DNA of 44,270 nt from a candidate division KSB1 bacterium (GTDB lineage: Bacteria > Zhuqueibacterota > Zhuqueibacteria > Oleimicrobiales > Geothermoviventaceae), in NCBI GenBank assembly GCA_034506315.1, contig JAPDPT010000025.1, positions 1-44,270 of the forward strand. Direction: 5' to 3'. Shown here in pieces: positions 1-7,987 of the stretch (its first letter is position 1; every line of letters begins with the position of its first letter). The position numbers were made by a program, and so were the translations under genes. The notes beneath the pieces were generated by a model, which did not search any database, was not told where the DNA came from, and saw only the letters and a program-made list of their open reading frames with translations.

Positions 1-1
1 T

Positions 2-196
2 CAACTGGAAGACGCAGCCTCTGGGCAGCTTGGCTTCACTGTCACAAATTGGTTTGTGGGGCACGCAGGTACGTGGCTGGATTACGCGATCACCGGAATT
101 CTGGTCGGTCTGGGGACCGAACCTATTCACTCCATCATCATGTACCTTCTCCGGCGGCGGGATCTCCGGAAGGCCAGGATCGCCTCGGCAGGGTAG
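2..196 (+). CDS. C-terminal end of a small membrane protein, unknown function (partial)
   Basis: Open from the window edge in frame 2 to a TAG stop, 64 residues visible. The sequence is amphipathic to hydrophobic (WFVGHAGTWLDYAITGILVG) and ends in a basic tail (LLRRRDLRKARIASAG), which fits a short membrane segment with a positively charged cytoplasmic end. This frame was chosen over the competing frame starting at 30 because its composition alternates like a real membrane protein, whereas the other is Ser/Arg/Gly-rich low-quality sequence. It is followed 67 bases later by two other small membrane/coiled-coil genes in the same direction, so the three may form one cassette. I do not recognise the family. 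Confidence 0.6.
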   Translation, partial: QLEDAASGQLGFTVTNWFVGHAGTWLDYAITGILVGLGTEPIHSIIMYLLRRRDLRKARIASAG

Positions 197-263
197 TGAC
201 GCGTCCGCGATGATCTCTCGCCCCCTGTGCGGGCGAAGGTCCAGGCGAAAAGGGAGGTAGACC

Positions 264-629
264 GTGAAGCCACGGTGGCTCAAGATACTCCTGGCAATCC
301 TGGGGGGAATCGTCTTAGGGATCCTTGGGGTGGCCCTGTTCCTCGACGAGCGGCGCGAGCTGGCATTGGAGCGCTATCGCGAGAAGAAGCGCGAGCTTCT
401 CCGCCGCCGGAAGCAGATGGAGGAACAGGAGCCCCGCGACGAACAACGACTGCGGGAAATTGACCAGGAGATCGAACAGGCTCAACGCGAGTTCCTGAGG
501 CAATGCGCCAAGAGTCGGGAGGAGTTAAGCCGTCTGGAAACAATGTCCGCACGGGAGGTGGCCGATGAAACTACGAGGCTCGAGCAACTTCTGCGCGATC
601 GTCTTGAGCGTCGCCAGCCTCCTCCTTGA
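264..629 (+). CDS. small single-pass membrane protein with long coiled coil
   Basis: A 121-residue protein starting at GTG, preceded by a good GGAGGT ribosome-binding site. Residues about 5-27 (LKILLAILGGIVLGILGVAL) form one transmembrane segment after a basic N-terminus. The rest is almost entirely charged heptad-like sequence rich in Glu, Arg, Gln and Leu, predicted as a continuous coiled coil. Its 3' end overlaps the next gene by 65 bases in another frame. A type II membrane protein with a coiled coil, overlapped by a second small membrane gene, has the architecture of phage inner-membrane spanins, but sequence identity to any spanin cannot be judged by eye. Function unknown. Confidence 0.65.
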   Translation: MKPRWLKILLAILGGIVLGILGVALFLDERRELALERYREKKRELLRRRKQMEEQEPRDEQRLREIDQEIEQAQREFLRQCAKSREELSRLETMSAREVADETTRLEQLLRDRLERRQPPP

Positions 630-1038
630 TCCTGCAAGCGGAGGGAACTGTCAGGTCCGGAAACAAGAGCTCGAACCGGGGAAGTTCCTGGCGGTTCGCG
701 GCTACGTCGTGGAAGAGGACACGCTGATCTGCCGCACTCCAGAAAAAGAGCGCGAGCTCGCCCGCCTGCTAATTCAGGCTAAGCTCGCGTTCGACGAGTT
801 GGAGCTTCTCCGCACGATGGCCGCCAAGCACAGCGAGCAAACGGAGATCCTGCGGACCATGATCTCGCGCCGGGACTATATCATCCAGCAACAGGATAGT
901 CTGATCCAACGCCTCGAGAAACTGGCCTCTCCCGGGCGTTCGTCTCTGGCCGCCCAGATCGGCAGGATCTTCGACCGCCGAACGTTCTTCCTGCTGGGAT
1001 TCGTTCTGGGTGTGTACGCGGGTGTCCAACTGGACTGA
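565..1038 (+). CDS. small exported protein with coiled coil and C-terminal membrane segment
   Basis: A 157-residue protein starting at ATG with GGAGGT seven bases upstream, inside the end of the previous gene (65-base overlap, different frame). The N-terminus (about residues 8-22) is hydrophobic and could be a signal sequence; a cysteine at about 29 follows Gly-Gly-Asn and is not a convincing lipobox. Residues about 60-120 are charged and heptad-like (coiled coil), and the C-terminus has a hydrophobic stretch (FFLLGFVLGVYAGVQLD) that could be a membrane anchor. The overlap implies translational coupling with the upstream coiled-coil protein and probably a joint function. A 221-base gap separates it from queD; I see no RNA gene or clear terminator there. 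Confidence 0.6.
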   Translation: MKLRGSSNFCAIVLSVASLLLDPASGGNCQVRKQELEPGKFLAVRGYVVEEDTLICRTPEKERELARLLIQAKLAFDELELLRTMAAKHSEQTEILRTMISRRDYIIQQQDSLIQRLEKLASPGRSSLAAQIGRIFDRRTFFLLGFVLGVYAGVQLD

Positions 1039-1259
1039 TCTACACGTACGCCGAATCGACGCTCCTATGAGCGATGGGGGGCACCAGAGGGCGAAGGCAA
1101 CTCGGGAATATTTCTCGGGACGGGGTGGTTCTGAGATCGCCAGGGAGCGCCCGAACGCTGTCTACCGATGCCGCGCTGACCAGTGTTCGGTGGAACCAAC
1201 CCAAGGCGATAGCGTTTCTGACCGCGAGCACCGTTCCCCTGATGAATGGGTGAGGCCAT

Positions 1260-1628
1260 ATGTACTTGCTCAGAGTCTCCACTCACTTTGATTCGGCGCA
1301 CCGCTTGGCCGGCTATTCAGGGGCCTGCGAACGCCCCCATGGCCACACCTGGCACGTACAGGTGACGGTGGCCACCCCCGAGCTCGACAGCGTCGGCATG
1401 GGCATCGACTTCCACGAGCTCGAGAAAGTGGTCGAAGCCGTTGTCTCCCATTACGATCACACGATGCTGAACGACCTTCCCGAGTTCGCCGGCCAGAATC
1501 CGACCGCCGAGAACCTGGCCCGCACCCTCTTCCGCCAAATTGAAGCCAAATTGCCGCCCAAATGTCGCCTGGTGGAGGTGGAGGTCCGTGAATCCGAGAG
1601 GTTCAGCGCGGTCTACCGGGAACCTTGA
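1260..1628 (+). CDS. queD: 6-carboxy-5,6,7,8-tetrahydropterin synthase QueD
   Basis: Converts 7,8-dihydroneopterin triphosphate to 6-carboxy-tetrahydropterin, the second step toward preQ0 and queuosine. The 122-residue length is typical of bacterial QueD. Family residues are visible: the first zinc ligand in HFDSAHRL, the catalytic Cys and remaining zinc histidines in ACERPHGHTW, the YDHTMLND segment, the PTAENLA motif, and the late glutamate in EVRESE. The ATG start follows a GGTGAGG site. The next gene, queE, begins inside its 3' end, so the two products acting in succession are translationally coupled. A eukaryote-like pterin synthase role is possible from the fold alone, but the QueE neighbour makes QueD far more likely. 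Confidence 0.93.
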   Translation: MYLLRVSTHFDSAHRLAGYSGACERPHGHTWHVQVTVATPELDSVGMGIDFHELEKVVEAVVSHYDHTMLNDLPEFAGQNPTAENLARTLFRQIEAKLPPKCRLVEVEVRESERFSAVYREP

Positions 1629-2271
1629 CGGTCGCCTCAAGGTCTGCGAGATCTTCACCTCGATCCAGGGAGAGAGCACGTATGCCGGCTTGCCTTGCGT
1701 GTTCATCCGCCTTACGGGATGTCCCCTTCGGTGCCGTTACTGCGATACAACCTACGCGTTCACCGAAGGGGAGCTTATGGCGATCGACGAGATCCTTCCT
1801 CTGGTGAGGCAGGCTCGGGTCCAGATGGTGGAGATAACGGGGGGCGAACCGCTGGCCCAACGCTCCACCCCGGAGCTGTGCCGGGTACTCCTTGGGGAGG
1901 GCTACCGGGTTCTTGTGGAAACCAGCGGTGCTCTCGACATCTCCCCGCTTCCCAATGAGGTGGTGATCATCATGGACGTCAAGACGCCGGGAAGTGGCGA
2001 GTGCCATCGGAACCGTTGGGAAAACCTGGCGCTTTTGAAGCCGCTGGACGAGGTCAAATTCGTGATCACTTCCCGCGAGGATTTTGACTGGAGTGTGGAG
2101 CTGGTCCGACGCGAGCGCTTGCACGAGCGCCTATCGGTGCTCTTCTCCCCCGCCTGGGGATGGGTGGATCCCGCCGACTTGGCCGCGTGGGTACGCGACT
2201 CCGGCCTCCCCATCCGTTTTCAGCTCCCTCTGCACAAGGTTCTCTGGCCCCACAGGGAACGCGGCGTGTAA
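1588..2271 (+). CDS. queE: 7-carboxy-7-deazaguanine synthase QueE (radical SAM)
   Basis: Radical SAM enzyme that rearranges 6-carboxy-tetrahydropterin to 7-carboxy-7-deazaguanine. The N-terminal FTSIQGES motif and the cluster motif CPLRCRYC (Cys-x3-Cys-x2-Cys) are followed by the SAM-binding EITGGEPL. I place the start at a GTG directly behind GGAGGTGGAGGT, giving 227 residues and a 41-base overlap with queD; an upstream ATG at 1540 would add 16 residues unlike the family. The gene stops one base before the end of the convergent hypD, so no room is left for a terminator between the two opposing operons. queC and queF are not in the window. Confidence 0.93.
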   Translation: MNPRGSARSTGNLDGRLKVCEIFTSIQGESTYAGLPCVFIRLTGCPLRCRYCDTTYAFTEGELMAIDEILPLVRQARVQMVEITGGEPLAQRSTPELCRVLLGEGYRVLVETSGALDISPLPNEVVIIMDVKTPGSGECHRNRWENLALLKPLDEVKFVITSREDFDWSVELVRRERLHERLSVLFSPAWGWVDPADLAAWVRDSGLPIRFQLPLHKVLWPHRERGV

Positions 2272-2272
2272 C

Positions 2273-3400
2273 CTATCTGCGCTCCCCGTACCGGTAGACG
2301 GCCGCACATGTTCCCTCCGTCGAGACCATGCATGGTCCGACCGGAGTGTCTGGCGTGCAGGTCGTACCAAAAAGGGGGCAATCCTCGGGGTTTACGAGCC
2401 CCCTGAGGACGTCGCCACATCTGCAGCCCGGATTCTCCCTGGGCGGTTCCACCTCCACGGCAAGCTGGGCCTCTGCGTCGAAGGCTCGGAACTCCTCCCG
2501 CAGCCTCAGGCCCGAGCTAGGTATCCAGCCGAGCCCCCTCCACTCCGAGTCGCAGGGCTCGAACACCCTGTACATTATCTCCAGCGCCCTTGGATTACCC
2601 TCCGGCCGTACCACCCTGCGGTACTGGATTGCCACGTCCGGTTTCTTCTCCCGCACCTGACGGACGAGCAGGCGGATGGCCTCGACGATGTCCAGCGGCT
2701 CGAACCCAGCGATCACGCAGGCCTTGGAGAATTCCTCTGCCAGAAAGCGATAGGGCCCCGCGCCGATGATCGTGCTTACATGTCCCGGGCAGATAAAGCC
2801 GTCCAGCCCGATCTTGTCTCCCGTCACCAAGGCCCGCATGGCCTGAGGCATCGTCTTGTGAGCGACCAGAAGGAAGAAGTTTGTCAACCCGCGCCTACTG
2901 GCTTCCAGAACGGCCGCAGCGACAGCGGGGGCGGTCGTCTCGAACCCCACGGCGACAAAGATCACGGTGCGGCCCGGCGTTGCCGAGGCGATCTCAACGG
3001 CCTCCAGGGGTGAGTACACGACGCGTACGTCTGCGCCCAGGGATCGCTTCTCTTCCAGCGAGCTTCGGGACCCAGGTACGCGCATCATATCGCCAAACGT
3101 GGCCACCGTCGTTCGGGGCAGGTCCGCCATCGCGACGGCCCGATCGATGGTCGAGTTGGGGGTGACACAAACTGGGCATCCCGGCCCGGAAATCAGGCGA
3201 ATCCCCGCCGGGAGGAGCGGTCGCAGACCGTGCCGGAAGATCGCCACGGTGTGGGTGCCGCAAACCTCCATGAACGTAGCGCGCAGCCCCTCGCTTTCGG
3301 CAGCAAGGAGCTCAAGGCTCCGGGCCACGCGGTCAGGATCGCGAAAGGCTGCGATGTACGGCGATAGGCCCATGCTGCCCCGACCCACGCGCTCAGGCAT
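2273..3400 (-). CDS. hypD: hydrogenase maturation protein HypD
   Basis: Iron-sulfur protein that with HypC forms the scaffold on which the Fe(CN)2CO group of NiFe hydrogenase is assembled. The 375-residue protein shows the family cysteine signatures: EVCGTHT near residue 45, GPGCPVCVTP near 72, the CRCGDVLRG region, and the C-terminal series CPLFGTTCTP...GPCMVSTEGTCAA that binds the 4Fe-4S cluster, plus GFETTAPA. Its ATG lies inside the end of hypC (8-base overlap), fitting their physical partnership. It is the last gene of the hyp run; hypE, which often follows, is absent and the strand changes immediately. Confidence 0.95.
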   Translation of the reverse strand: MPERVGRGSMGLSPYIAAFRDPDRVARSLELLAAESEGLRATFMEVCGTHTVAIFRHGLRPLLPAGIRLISGPGCPVCVTPNSTIDRAVAMADLPRTTVATFGDMMRVPGSRSSLEEKRSLGADVRVVYSPLEAVEIASATPGRTVIFVAVGFETTAPAVAAAVLEASRRGLTNFFLLVAHKTMPQAMRALVTGDKIGLDGFICPGHVSTIIGAGPYRFLAEEFSKACVIAGFEPLDIVEAIRLLVRQVREKKPDVAIQYRRVVRPEGNPRALEIMYRVFEPCDSEWRGLGWIPSSGLRLREEFRAFDAEAQLAVEVEPPRENPGCRCGDVLRGLVNPEDCPLFGTTCTPDTPVGPCMVSTEGTCAAVYRYGERR

Positions 3401-3617
3401 CCGTTGGGATACGGTGCGCCTGAAAGAGTTCCAGCGTAGCCTGTGCTTCGGCCGGATCTATTCTCTGAAGAGCAAAGCCCGCGTGGACGATCACGTAGTC
3501 CCCCTCGCGCACCTCTTCGAGAAACTGGATGCTCACTTCCTTCCGGACACCCCCAACTTCGACCACCGCGAACCCATCTCCCACAGAGACCACCCGCATC
3601 GGGACGCCGAGACACAC
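3393..3617 (-). CDS. hypC: hydrogenase maturation chaperone HypC/HybG family
   Basis: Small chaperone that binds HypD and carries the iron moiety to the hydrogenase large-subunit precursor. The start is the GTG at 3617, seven bases after GGAGGT, giving a 74-residue protein beginning M-C-L-G-V-P. The cysteine at position 2 is the essential residue of the family and must follow the processed initiator, which rules out longer upstream starts (the frame stays open to 3842). The rest (MRVVSVGDGFAVVEVGG...VREGDYVIVHAGFA) matches the OB-fold core. It sits between hypF and hypD with a 124-base upstream gap and an 8-base overlap with hypD. Confidence 0.93.
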   Translation of the reverse strand: MCLGVPMRVVSVGDGFAVVEVGGVRKEVSIQFLEEVREGDYVIVHAGFALQRIDPAEAQATLELFQAHRIPTDA

Positions 3618-3741
3618 GATGGACACCTCCCGTTCTACTTTTCCCTCTCCGCCGCCCTCGTACCTGGACGCGACGCCCCTCTGTGCCGCCCCTTTCGCTC
3701 CGCGTCGACCGCGCAATCCCGCCTCGCCCCCACGGCCCCTC

Positions 3742-6042
3742 TCAGTTAGAGAGAAGACCGGCCACCACGGCTTGTCCCAGGGCAATTCCGCCGTCGTTCG
3801 GAGGCACCAGTCGATGGACCAGAACCTCGAAACCCGCCTCACGGAGCGCGGCCGAAAGGGACGCGCTCAGATACACGTTCTGGAAGCATCCGCCGGTCAG
3901 GGCGACGGTGTCCACTCGCTCCTCCTCCCGTACGCGCAGAGTTAGGTCAGCCAGCGCCAGGACCAGCGTGCGATGAAACCTCAGGCTAATTTCGCTCGGA
4001 TCCTCCCCCGCCACTCGATCCGTCACCACTGCCTGAAATAAAGGCCTCCAGTCAAGTTCCCAAAGATCTCCATTCCGCGCGACCGTGTACGGGTAGGGCT
4101 CGACCGAAACCGCGAGGGCCTCTGCCGGCGACCGGTTCCTGTACATGGCCATCTCCAGCTCTGTTGCGGCTTGGCCCTCGTAGGAGATCCGTCCGCGCAG
4201 GCCCAGAAGGGCGGAGACTGCGTCGAACAGACGGCCGCAGCTTGAGGTGAGGGGCGCGTTCAGGGAATGCCGGAGAGACGCCAGCACAGCGCCGGCATGG
4301 GGCGGGTCCACGCCCAACCACTCCGCTCCCCTCTCCTCCGCGAGATCCGGGTCAACCGCCCACAGACAGGCCAGGGCCATTCGCCACGGCTCGCGGACAC
4401 AACGGGCCCCACCGGGCATCGGCACAGGGAAGAAGCGCGCCACCCGCCGATAGCCCCGCAAGCTGGCCAGGAGAACTTCCCCGCCCCACACGGTGCCGTC
4501 CGGGCCGTAACCAGCGCCGTCCAGGGCAAGCCCAAGGACCGGACCCTCCCTACCGTTTTCCGCAAGACAGGATGCGACGTGGGCGTGATGGTGCTGCACC
4601 CCTACCCGCCTTTCCGGACGAAAGTTCTCCTCCGCCCACTGGGTGGACAGATAGTCCGGGTGCAAGTCGTGAGCGACGACCTCCGGCTCGATCTGGAGAA
4701 TAGACCGCAAGTGGCTTATGGCCTCCTGAAAGAAATCCAGCGCCTCGAGGTTTTCCAGATCACCGATGTGCTGGCTCAGGGTAGCCCGAGTTCCGGCGGC
4801 CAGGCACACGGTATTTTTCAGTTCCGCCCCCACGGCCAGTACGGGACGCAAGGGCCAGGGCAAAACGACCGGCTGCGGGACAAAGCCACGCGCCCGCCGC
4901 ACGGGCAGAAACTCACCGCCCGGCAACCAGCGAATCACGGAATCGTCGCAGCGGACAAGGATGGCACGATTGTGCACCAAGAACAGGTCGGCAAGCGAGG
5001 CCAAGCGCTCGACAGCCTCCTCGTTCGCAATGCAAATGGGTTCCTCACTCAGATTCCCGCTGGTCATCACCAAGGCGCGAAACCCTTCCTGAAGCAGAAG
5101 ATGGTGTAGCGGCGTGTACGGAAGCATGATCCCCAGAAAGGCGTTGTGGGGGGCAACGGACGGCGCCACCGGGCAGTCCGGACGGCGCGGCAGCAGCACA
5201 ATGGGTCGCCGGGGGGATCGGAGGAGCTCGCAAGCCGCTGCGTCAAGCTCCACAAGCTGGGAGGCGGCCTCCAGGTCCCGCACCATGATCGCGAAGGGCT
5301 TTTCCTCCCTACCCTTTCTCTCCCGGAGGCGGCGGACAGCCATCTCGTTCTCCGCGTCCACCGCCAGATGATACCCACCCAGCCCCTTCACGGCCACGAT
5401 TTTCCCCTCGCGCAGCTGCTCGGCGACGAAGAGAATGGGATCCTCCACCCCCTCGAGTCGGTAGCCGAGATTGTCCCACACCTCGAGGTGCGGACCACAA
5501 GCGGGACACGCGTTCGGCTGCGCGTGGAAGCGGCGGTCCAAGGGATCTTCGTACTCCCGGCGGCACTCGTCGCACATCGTGAAAGCAGACATCGATGTGT
5601 TGGCTCGGTCGTACGGGATGTCCCGGGTGATGGTGAAGCGAGGCCCGCAGTTCGTACAGTTCGCGAAGGGATAGCGGTAGCGCCGGTCCGCCGGATCCAG
5701 AACCTCCTGCAGGCAGTCTTCGCAGGTGGCGATGTCGGGAGGGACCATTGCCGTGCGGGTTTCCTCCGGCCCGCTCTTCTCGATCTGGAAATCGGCATAG
5801 CCCCGGACTTCGGCGGGTCGGACCCGGAAATCCAGGACGAAAGCCAGCGGCGGGTGACGCCTTCGCAGCTCGGCCACGAACGTTTCCAGGGTACCGTCCC
5901 CGGCTTCCGCGTAGATCTCCACCCCCAGCGTGGTGTTGCGCACCCGCCCGCGCACCCCGTGTTCCCGCGCCAGTCGGTAGACAAAGGGCCGGAAACCGAC
6001 ACCCTGGACGATCCCGGAGATCGTGATCTCCACGGCCCTCAC
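3742..6042 (-). CDS. hypF: carbamoyltransferase HypF
   Basis: Makes the cyanide ligands of NiFe hydrogenase from carbamoyl phosphate by adenylating carbamate and transferring it to HypE. About 766 residues with domains in the usual order: acylphosphatase-like (SGIVQGVGFRPFVYRLA at the N-terminus), two zinc fingers (CEDC-x18-CTNC and CDEC-x18-CPAC), a YrdC-like domain starting near KGLGGYHLAVDA, and a Kae1-like domain (HHHAHVASCLAE; LDGAGYGPDG; TGGCFQNV). I chose the GTG at 6042, whose GTGA overlaps the hypB stop, over an ATG at 6087 that would add 15 residues lacking family features. Its normal acceptor, HypE, is not in the window. Confidence 0.95.
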   Translation of the reverse strand: MRAVEITISGIVQGVGFRPFVYRLAREHGVRGRVRNTTLGVEIYAEAGDGTLETFVAELRRRHPPLAFVLDFRVRPAEVRGYADFQIEKSGPEETRTAMVPPDIATCEDCLQEVLDPADRRYRYPFANCTNCGPRFTITRDIPYDRANTSMSAFTMCDECRREYEDPLDRRFHAQPNACPACGPHLEVWDNLGYRLEGVEDPILFVAEQLREGKIVAVKGLGGYHLAVDAENEMAVRRLRERKGREEKPFAIMVRDLEAASQLVELDAAACELLRSPRRPIVLLPRRPDCPVAPSVAPHNAFLGIMLPYTPLHHLLLQEGFRALVMTSGNLSEEPICIANEEAVERLASLADLFLVHNRAILVRCDDSVIRWLPGGEFLPVRRARGFVPQPVVLPWPLRPVLAVGAELKNTVCLAAGTRATLSQHIGDLENLEALDFFQEAISHLRSILQIEPEVVAHDLHPDYLSTQWAEENFRPERRVGVQHHHAHVASCLAENGREGPVLGLALDGAGYGPDGTVWGGEVLLASLRGYRRVARFFPVPMPGGARCVREPWRMALACLWAVDPDLAEERGAEWLGVDPPHAGAVLASLRHSLNAPLTSSCGRLFDAVSALLGLRGRISYEGQAATELEMAMYRNRSPAEALAVSVEPYPYTVARNGDLWELDWRPLFQAVVTDRVAGEDPSEISLRFHRTLVLALADLTLRVREEERVDTVALTGGCFQNVYLSASLSAALREAGFEVLVHRLVPPNDGGIALGQAVVAGLLSN

Positions 6043-6710
6043 GCGCGGTCCATCCGGCCTCGCACCTGCTCCAGATACTCGATCCACTGATCGATTCCCT
6101 CCCCCGTGCGGCAGGATAGGCGCACTACCGTCAGAGAAGGATTCACCGCCTGCAGATCCCTCCGGACGCGTTCCTCATCGAACTCCACGGACCCAAGGAG
6201 GTCGATCTTGTTCAAGACCAAGGCCTGAGCCGAGCGAACGATGCTCGGATATTTGGCGATCTTGTCGTCCCCTTCCGGAACGCTTAGCACGACCACCCGC
6301 ACGTGCTCGCCGAGGTCGTAGGCTGCGGGGCAAACGAGATTGCCGACGTTTTCGATGAACAGGTAATCGATGTCCGCAAGATTGAGGGCGCCCAGCGCCT
6401 CGTGAACTTGCTGTGCCTCGAGGTGGCAGGCCCCTCCGGTAGTTAGCTGGATGGCTTCCACTTCGTAACGACCCAGGCGCTCGGCGTCGCGCGTGGTGGC
6501 CAGATCGCCCACCAGAACCGCTGCCTTAAGGCCGTTTTCCGCGAAGCGCTCCAGCGTACGCTCCAGCAGACTCGTCTTGCCTGAGCCAGGCCCGCCCAGG
6601 ATCCCAACCACGGTGACTCCGCTGGCATCGAAGAGGCGCCGGTTCTGCTGGGCTACGTAATCGTTCGCCTTGAGGATCTTCTCGTAGACCGGGACCTTAC
6701 GTGTCGCCAA
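6039..6710 (-). CDS. hypB: hydrogenase nickel incorporation GTPase HypB
   Basis: GTPase that works with HypA to insert nickel into the hydrogenase large subunit. Visible motifs are the P-loop GGPGSGKTSL, the metal-binding TGGACHLEA, ENVGNLVCPA, and the base-recognition NKIDL. The short N-terminus (ATRKVPVYEKILKAND) has neither the CxxCGC nickel site nor a His-rich stretch found in some HypB proteins, so only the G-domain metal site remains. The start is uncertain: a TTG at 6710 five bases after GGAGGT gives 223 residues and a 14-base overlap with hypA; a longer frame to 6764 would run deeper into hypA. Confidence 0.92.
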   Translation of the reverse strand: MATRKVPVYEKILKANDYVAQQNRRLFDASGVTVVGILGGPGSGKTSLLERTLERFAENGLKAAVLVGDLATTRDAERLGRYEVEAIQLTTGGACHLEAQQVHEALGALNLADIDYLFIENVGNLVCPAAYDLGEHVRVVVLSVPEGDDKIAKYPSIVRSAQALVLNKIDLLGSVEFDEERVRRDLQAVNPSLTVVRLSCRTGEGIDQWIEYLEQVRGRMDRA

Positions 6711-7050
6711 AGTCCACCTCCATTTCCTCGACGAGCAATTCGTCTCCTCCCTCCAGCTCCACATCCGGGCTTCGGCACAAGCGGCAACTCAACGCGAATT
6801 CAGTCTGCTCCTCCTGGTTCCCGCACGAGCGACAGCGCAGCCTGAGGGGCGGCCTTCGGATTTCGAGTCGTGCACCTTCGCAGGGCGTACCCGGCGAGAG
6901 AGCCGCGAACGCTGATTCCAAGAGAGCCGGCTCTGCCCCTGACAGAATCCCCACGGCCAAACGGATCGAGCGCACCCTTCTGGCCCCGAGCTCAGCCAGT
7001 TTGGCCTCCACGCCACGCAGCACGGCCGCGATCAGCGACATCTCGTGCAC
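6697..7050 (-). CDS. hypA: hydrogenase nickel-insertion metallochaperone HypA
   Basis: Zinc- and nickel-binding accessory protein that delivers nickel with HypB. The 117-residue protein begins MHEMSL, with the nickel-ligand histidine at position 2, and has the structural zinc site CRSC-x12-CRLC around residues 73-92, followed by an acidic C-terminus. The start is a GTG. It lies three bases after the ptb stop and overlaps hypB, so the hyp genes appear to be co-transcribed with the butyrate genes upstream. Confidence 0.94.
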   Translation of the reverse strand: MHEMSLIAAVLRGVEAKLAELGARRVRSIRLAVGILSGAEPALLESAFAALSPGTPCEGARLEIRRPPLRLRCRSCGNQEEQTEFALSCRLCRSPDVELEGGDELLVEEMEVDFGDT

Positions 7051-7053
7051 GGA

Positions 7054-7977
7054 TCACAGCCCTCGTTGCCTGGCCAGGACCAAACTACCCAGAGCGACGG
7101 ACATCAGTTTGGCGTCGGCCGTGTCGGAACGGGACGGGATGAGCACAGGGGCGCGTGCGCCCACAATCACGTGCGCCAAACGGAAGCCTGCAAAGTACGT
7201 CGTGCTCTTGGCCAGCATATTCGCCGACTCGATATCGGGGCACACCAGGATGTCCGCGTCTCCTGCCACAGGGGAATCAATGCCTTTGATCTTCGCCGCT
7301 TCTGCGCTAACCGCGTTGTCGAGGGCAAGAGGCCCATCCAGGATGCAGCCACGGATCTGGCCGCGCCTCCACATCTGGGCCAGGATCGCGGCTTCCTGGG
7401 TAGAGGGGATCGCCGGGGTCACCGTCTCCACAGCGGAGAGCAGGGCTACCTTCGGCTGCGGATTGCCGAGGGCCTGCGCCACCTCCACCGCGTTCTGGAT
7501 GATCTGCACTTTCTGCTCGAGGTCGGGGCGGATCGTCACGCCTCCGTCCGTGATCATCTGGAGGTGGTTGGGCTCCCGGCGCGGATTCTCGAACACGAAC
7601 ACGTCGCTCAGAAGTCGTCCCGTCCGCAGACCTGTGTCTGCGTCGAGCACGGCGCGGAGCAGGGTCGCCGTCTTGACTTTTCCCTTGAGGAGAAGATCCG
7701 CTGCGCCGGAGCGCACAGCCTCCACAGCCAGGCGACAGCAGACTTGGTCGTCACTTTCGTCCTCAATGGACTCCAGGCAGGAAGCGTCGGCGCCGATGGA
7801 GCTGAGGATCGCCTCCACTTGAGCTCTCGAACCGAATGCCAGCCCGCGTGCCAGCCCTTTCGCGTGGGCCAGGGCGATCGCCGAGAGAGCGGCTTCGTCT
7901 GCCGCGCCAGCAATCGCCACCCGAAACGGCCCAAATCGAATCGCCTGTTCCAGAACCTCATCCAGACAGCAGATCAT
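7054..7977 (-). CDS. ptb: phosphate butyryltransferase (phosphate acyltransferase family)
   Basis: Interconverts butyryl-CoA and butyryl-phosphate; with butyrate kinase it yields ATP and butyrate, or activates acids in reverse. The 307-residue length and overall sequence (VAIAGAADEAALSAIALA; LLLKGKVKTATLLRAVLD; DADILVCPDIESANMLAK; PVLIPSRSDTADAKLMSVAL) are those of the Pta/Ptb family, and buk in the same operon favours Ptb over an acetyl-specific enzyme. The ATG follows AGGAG by seven bases and lies ten bases after the stop of the membrane protein gene. True acyl specificity (butyrate, isobutyrate, isovalerate) cannot be read from the sequence. Confidence 0.88.
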   Translation of the reverse strand: MICCLDEVLEQAIRFGPFRVAIAGAADEAALSAIALAHAKGLARGLAFGSRAQVEAILSSIGADASCLESIEDESDDQVCCRLAVEAVRSGAADLLLKGKVKTATLLRAVLDADTGLRTGRLLSDVFVFENPRREPNHLQMITDGGVTIRPDLEQKVQIIQNAVEVAQALGNPQPKVALLSAVETVTPAIPSTQEAAILAQMWRRGQIRGCILDGPLALDNAVSAEAAKIKGIDSPVAGDADILVCPDIESANMLAKSTTYFAGFRLAHVIVGARAPVLIPSRSDTADAKLMSVALGSLVLARQRGL

Positions 7978-7987
7978 GTGTCCACTC

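Noticed and set aside
30..260. Open frame at the left edge in a different reading frame from the membrane protein tail
   Set aside because: Its Ser/Gly/Arg-rich composition looks non-coding and it overlaps the more plausible frame ending at 196.
1039..1259. Possible preQ1 riboswitch upstream of queD
   Set aside because: None of the preQ1 aptamer core strings or pseudoknot tails could be found; nothing else recognisable is there either.
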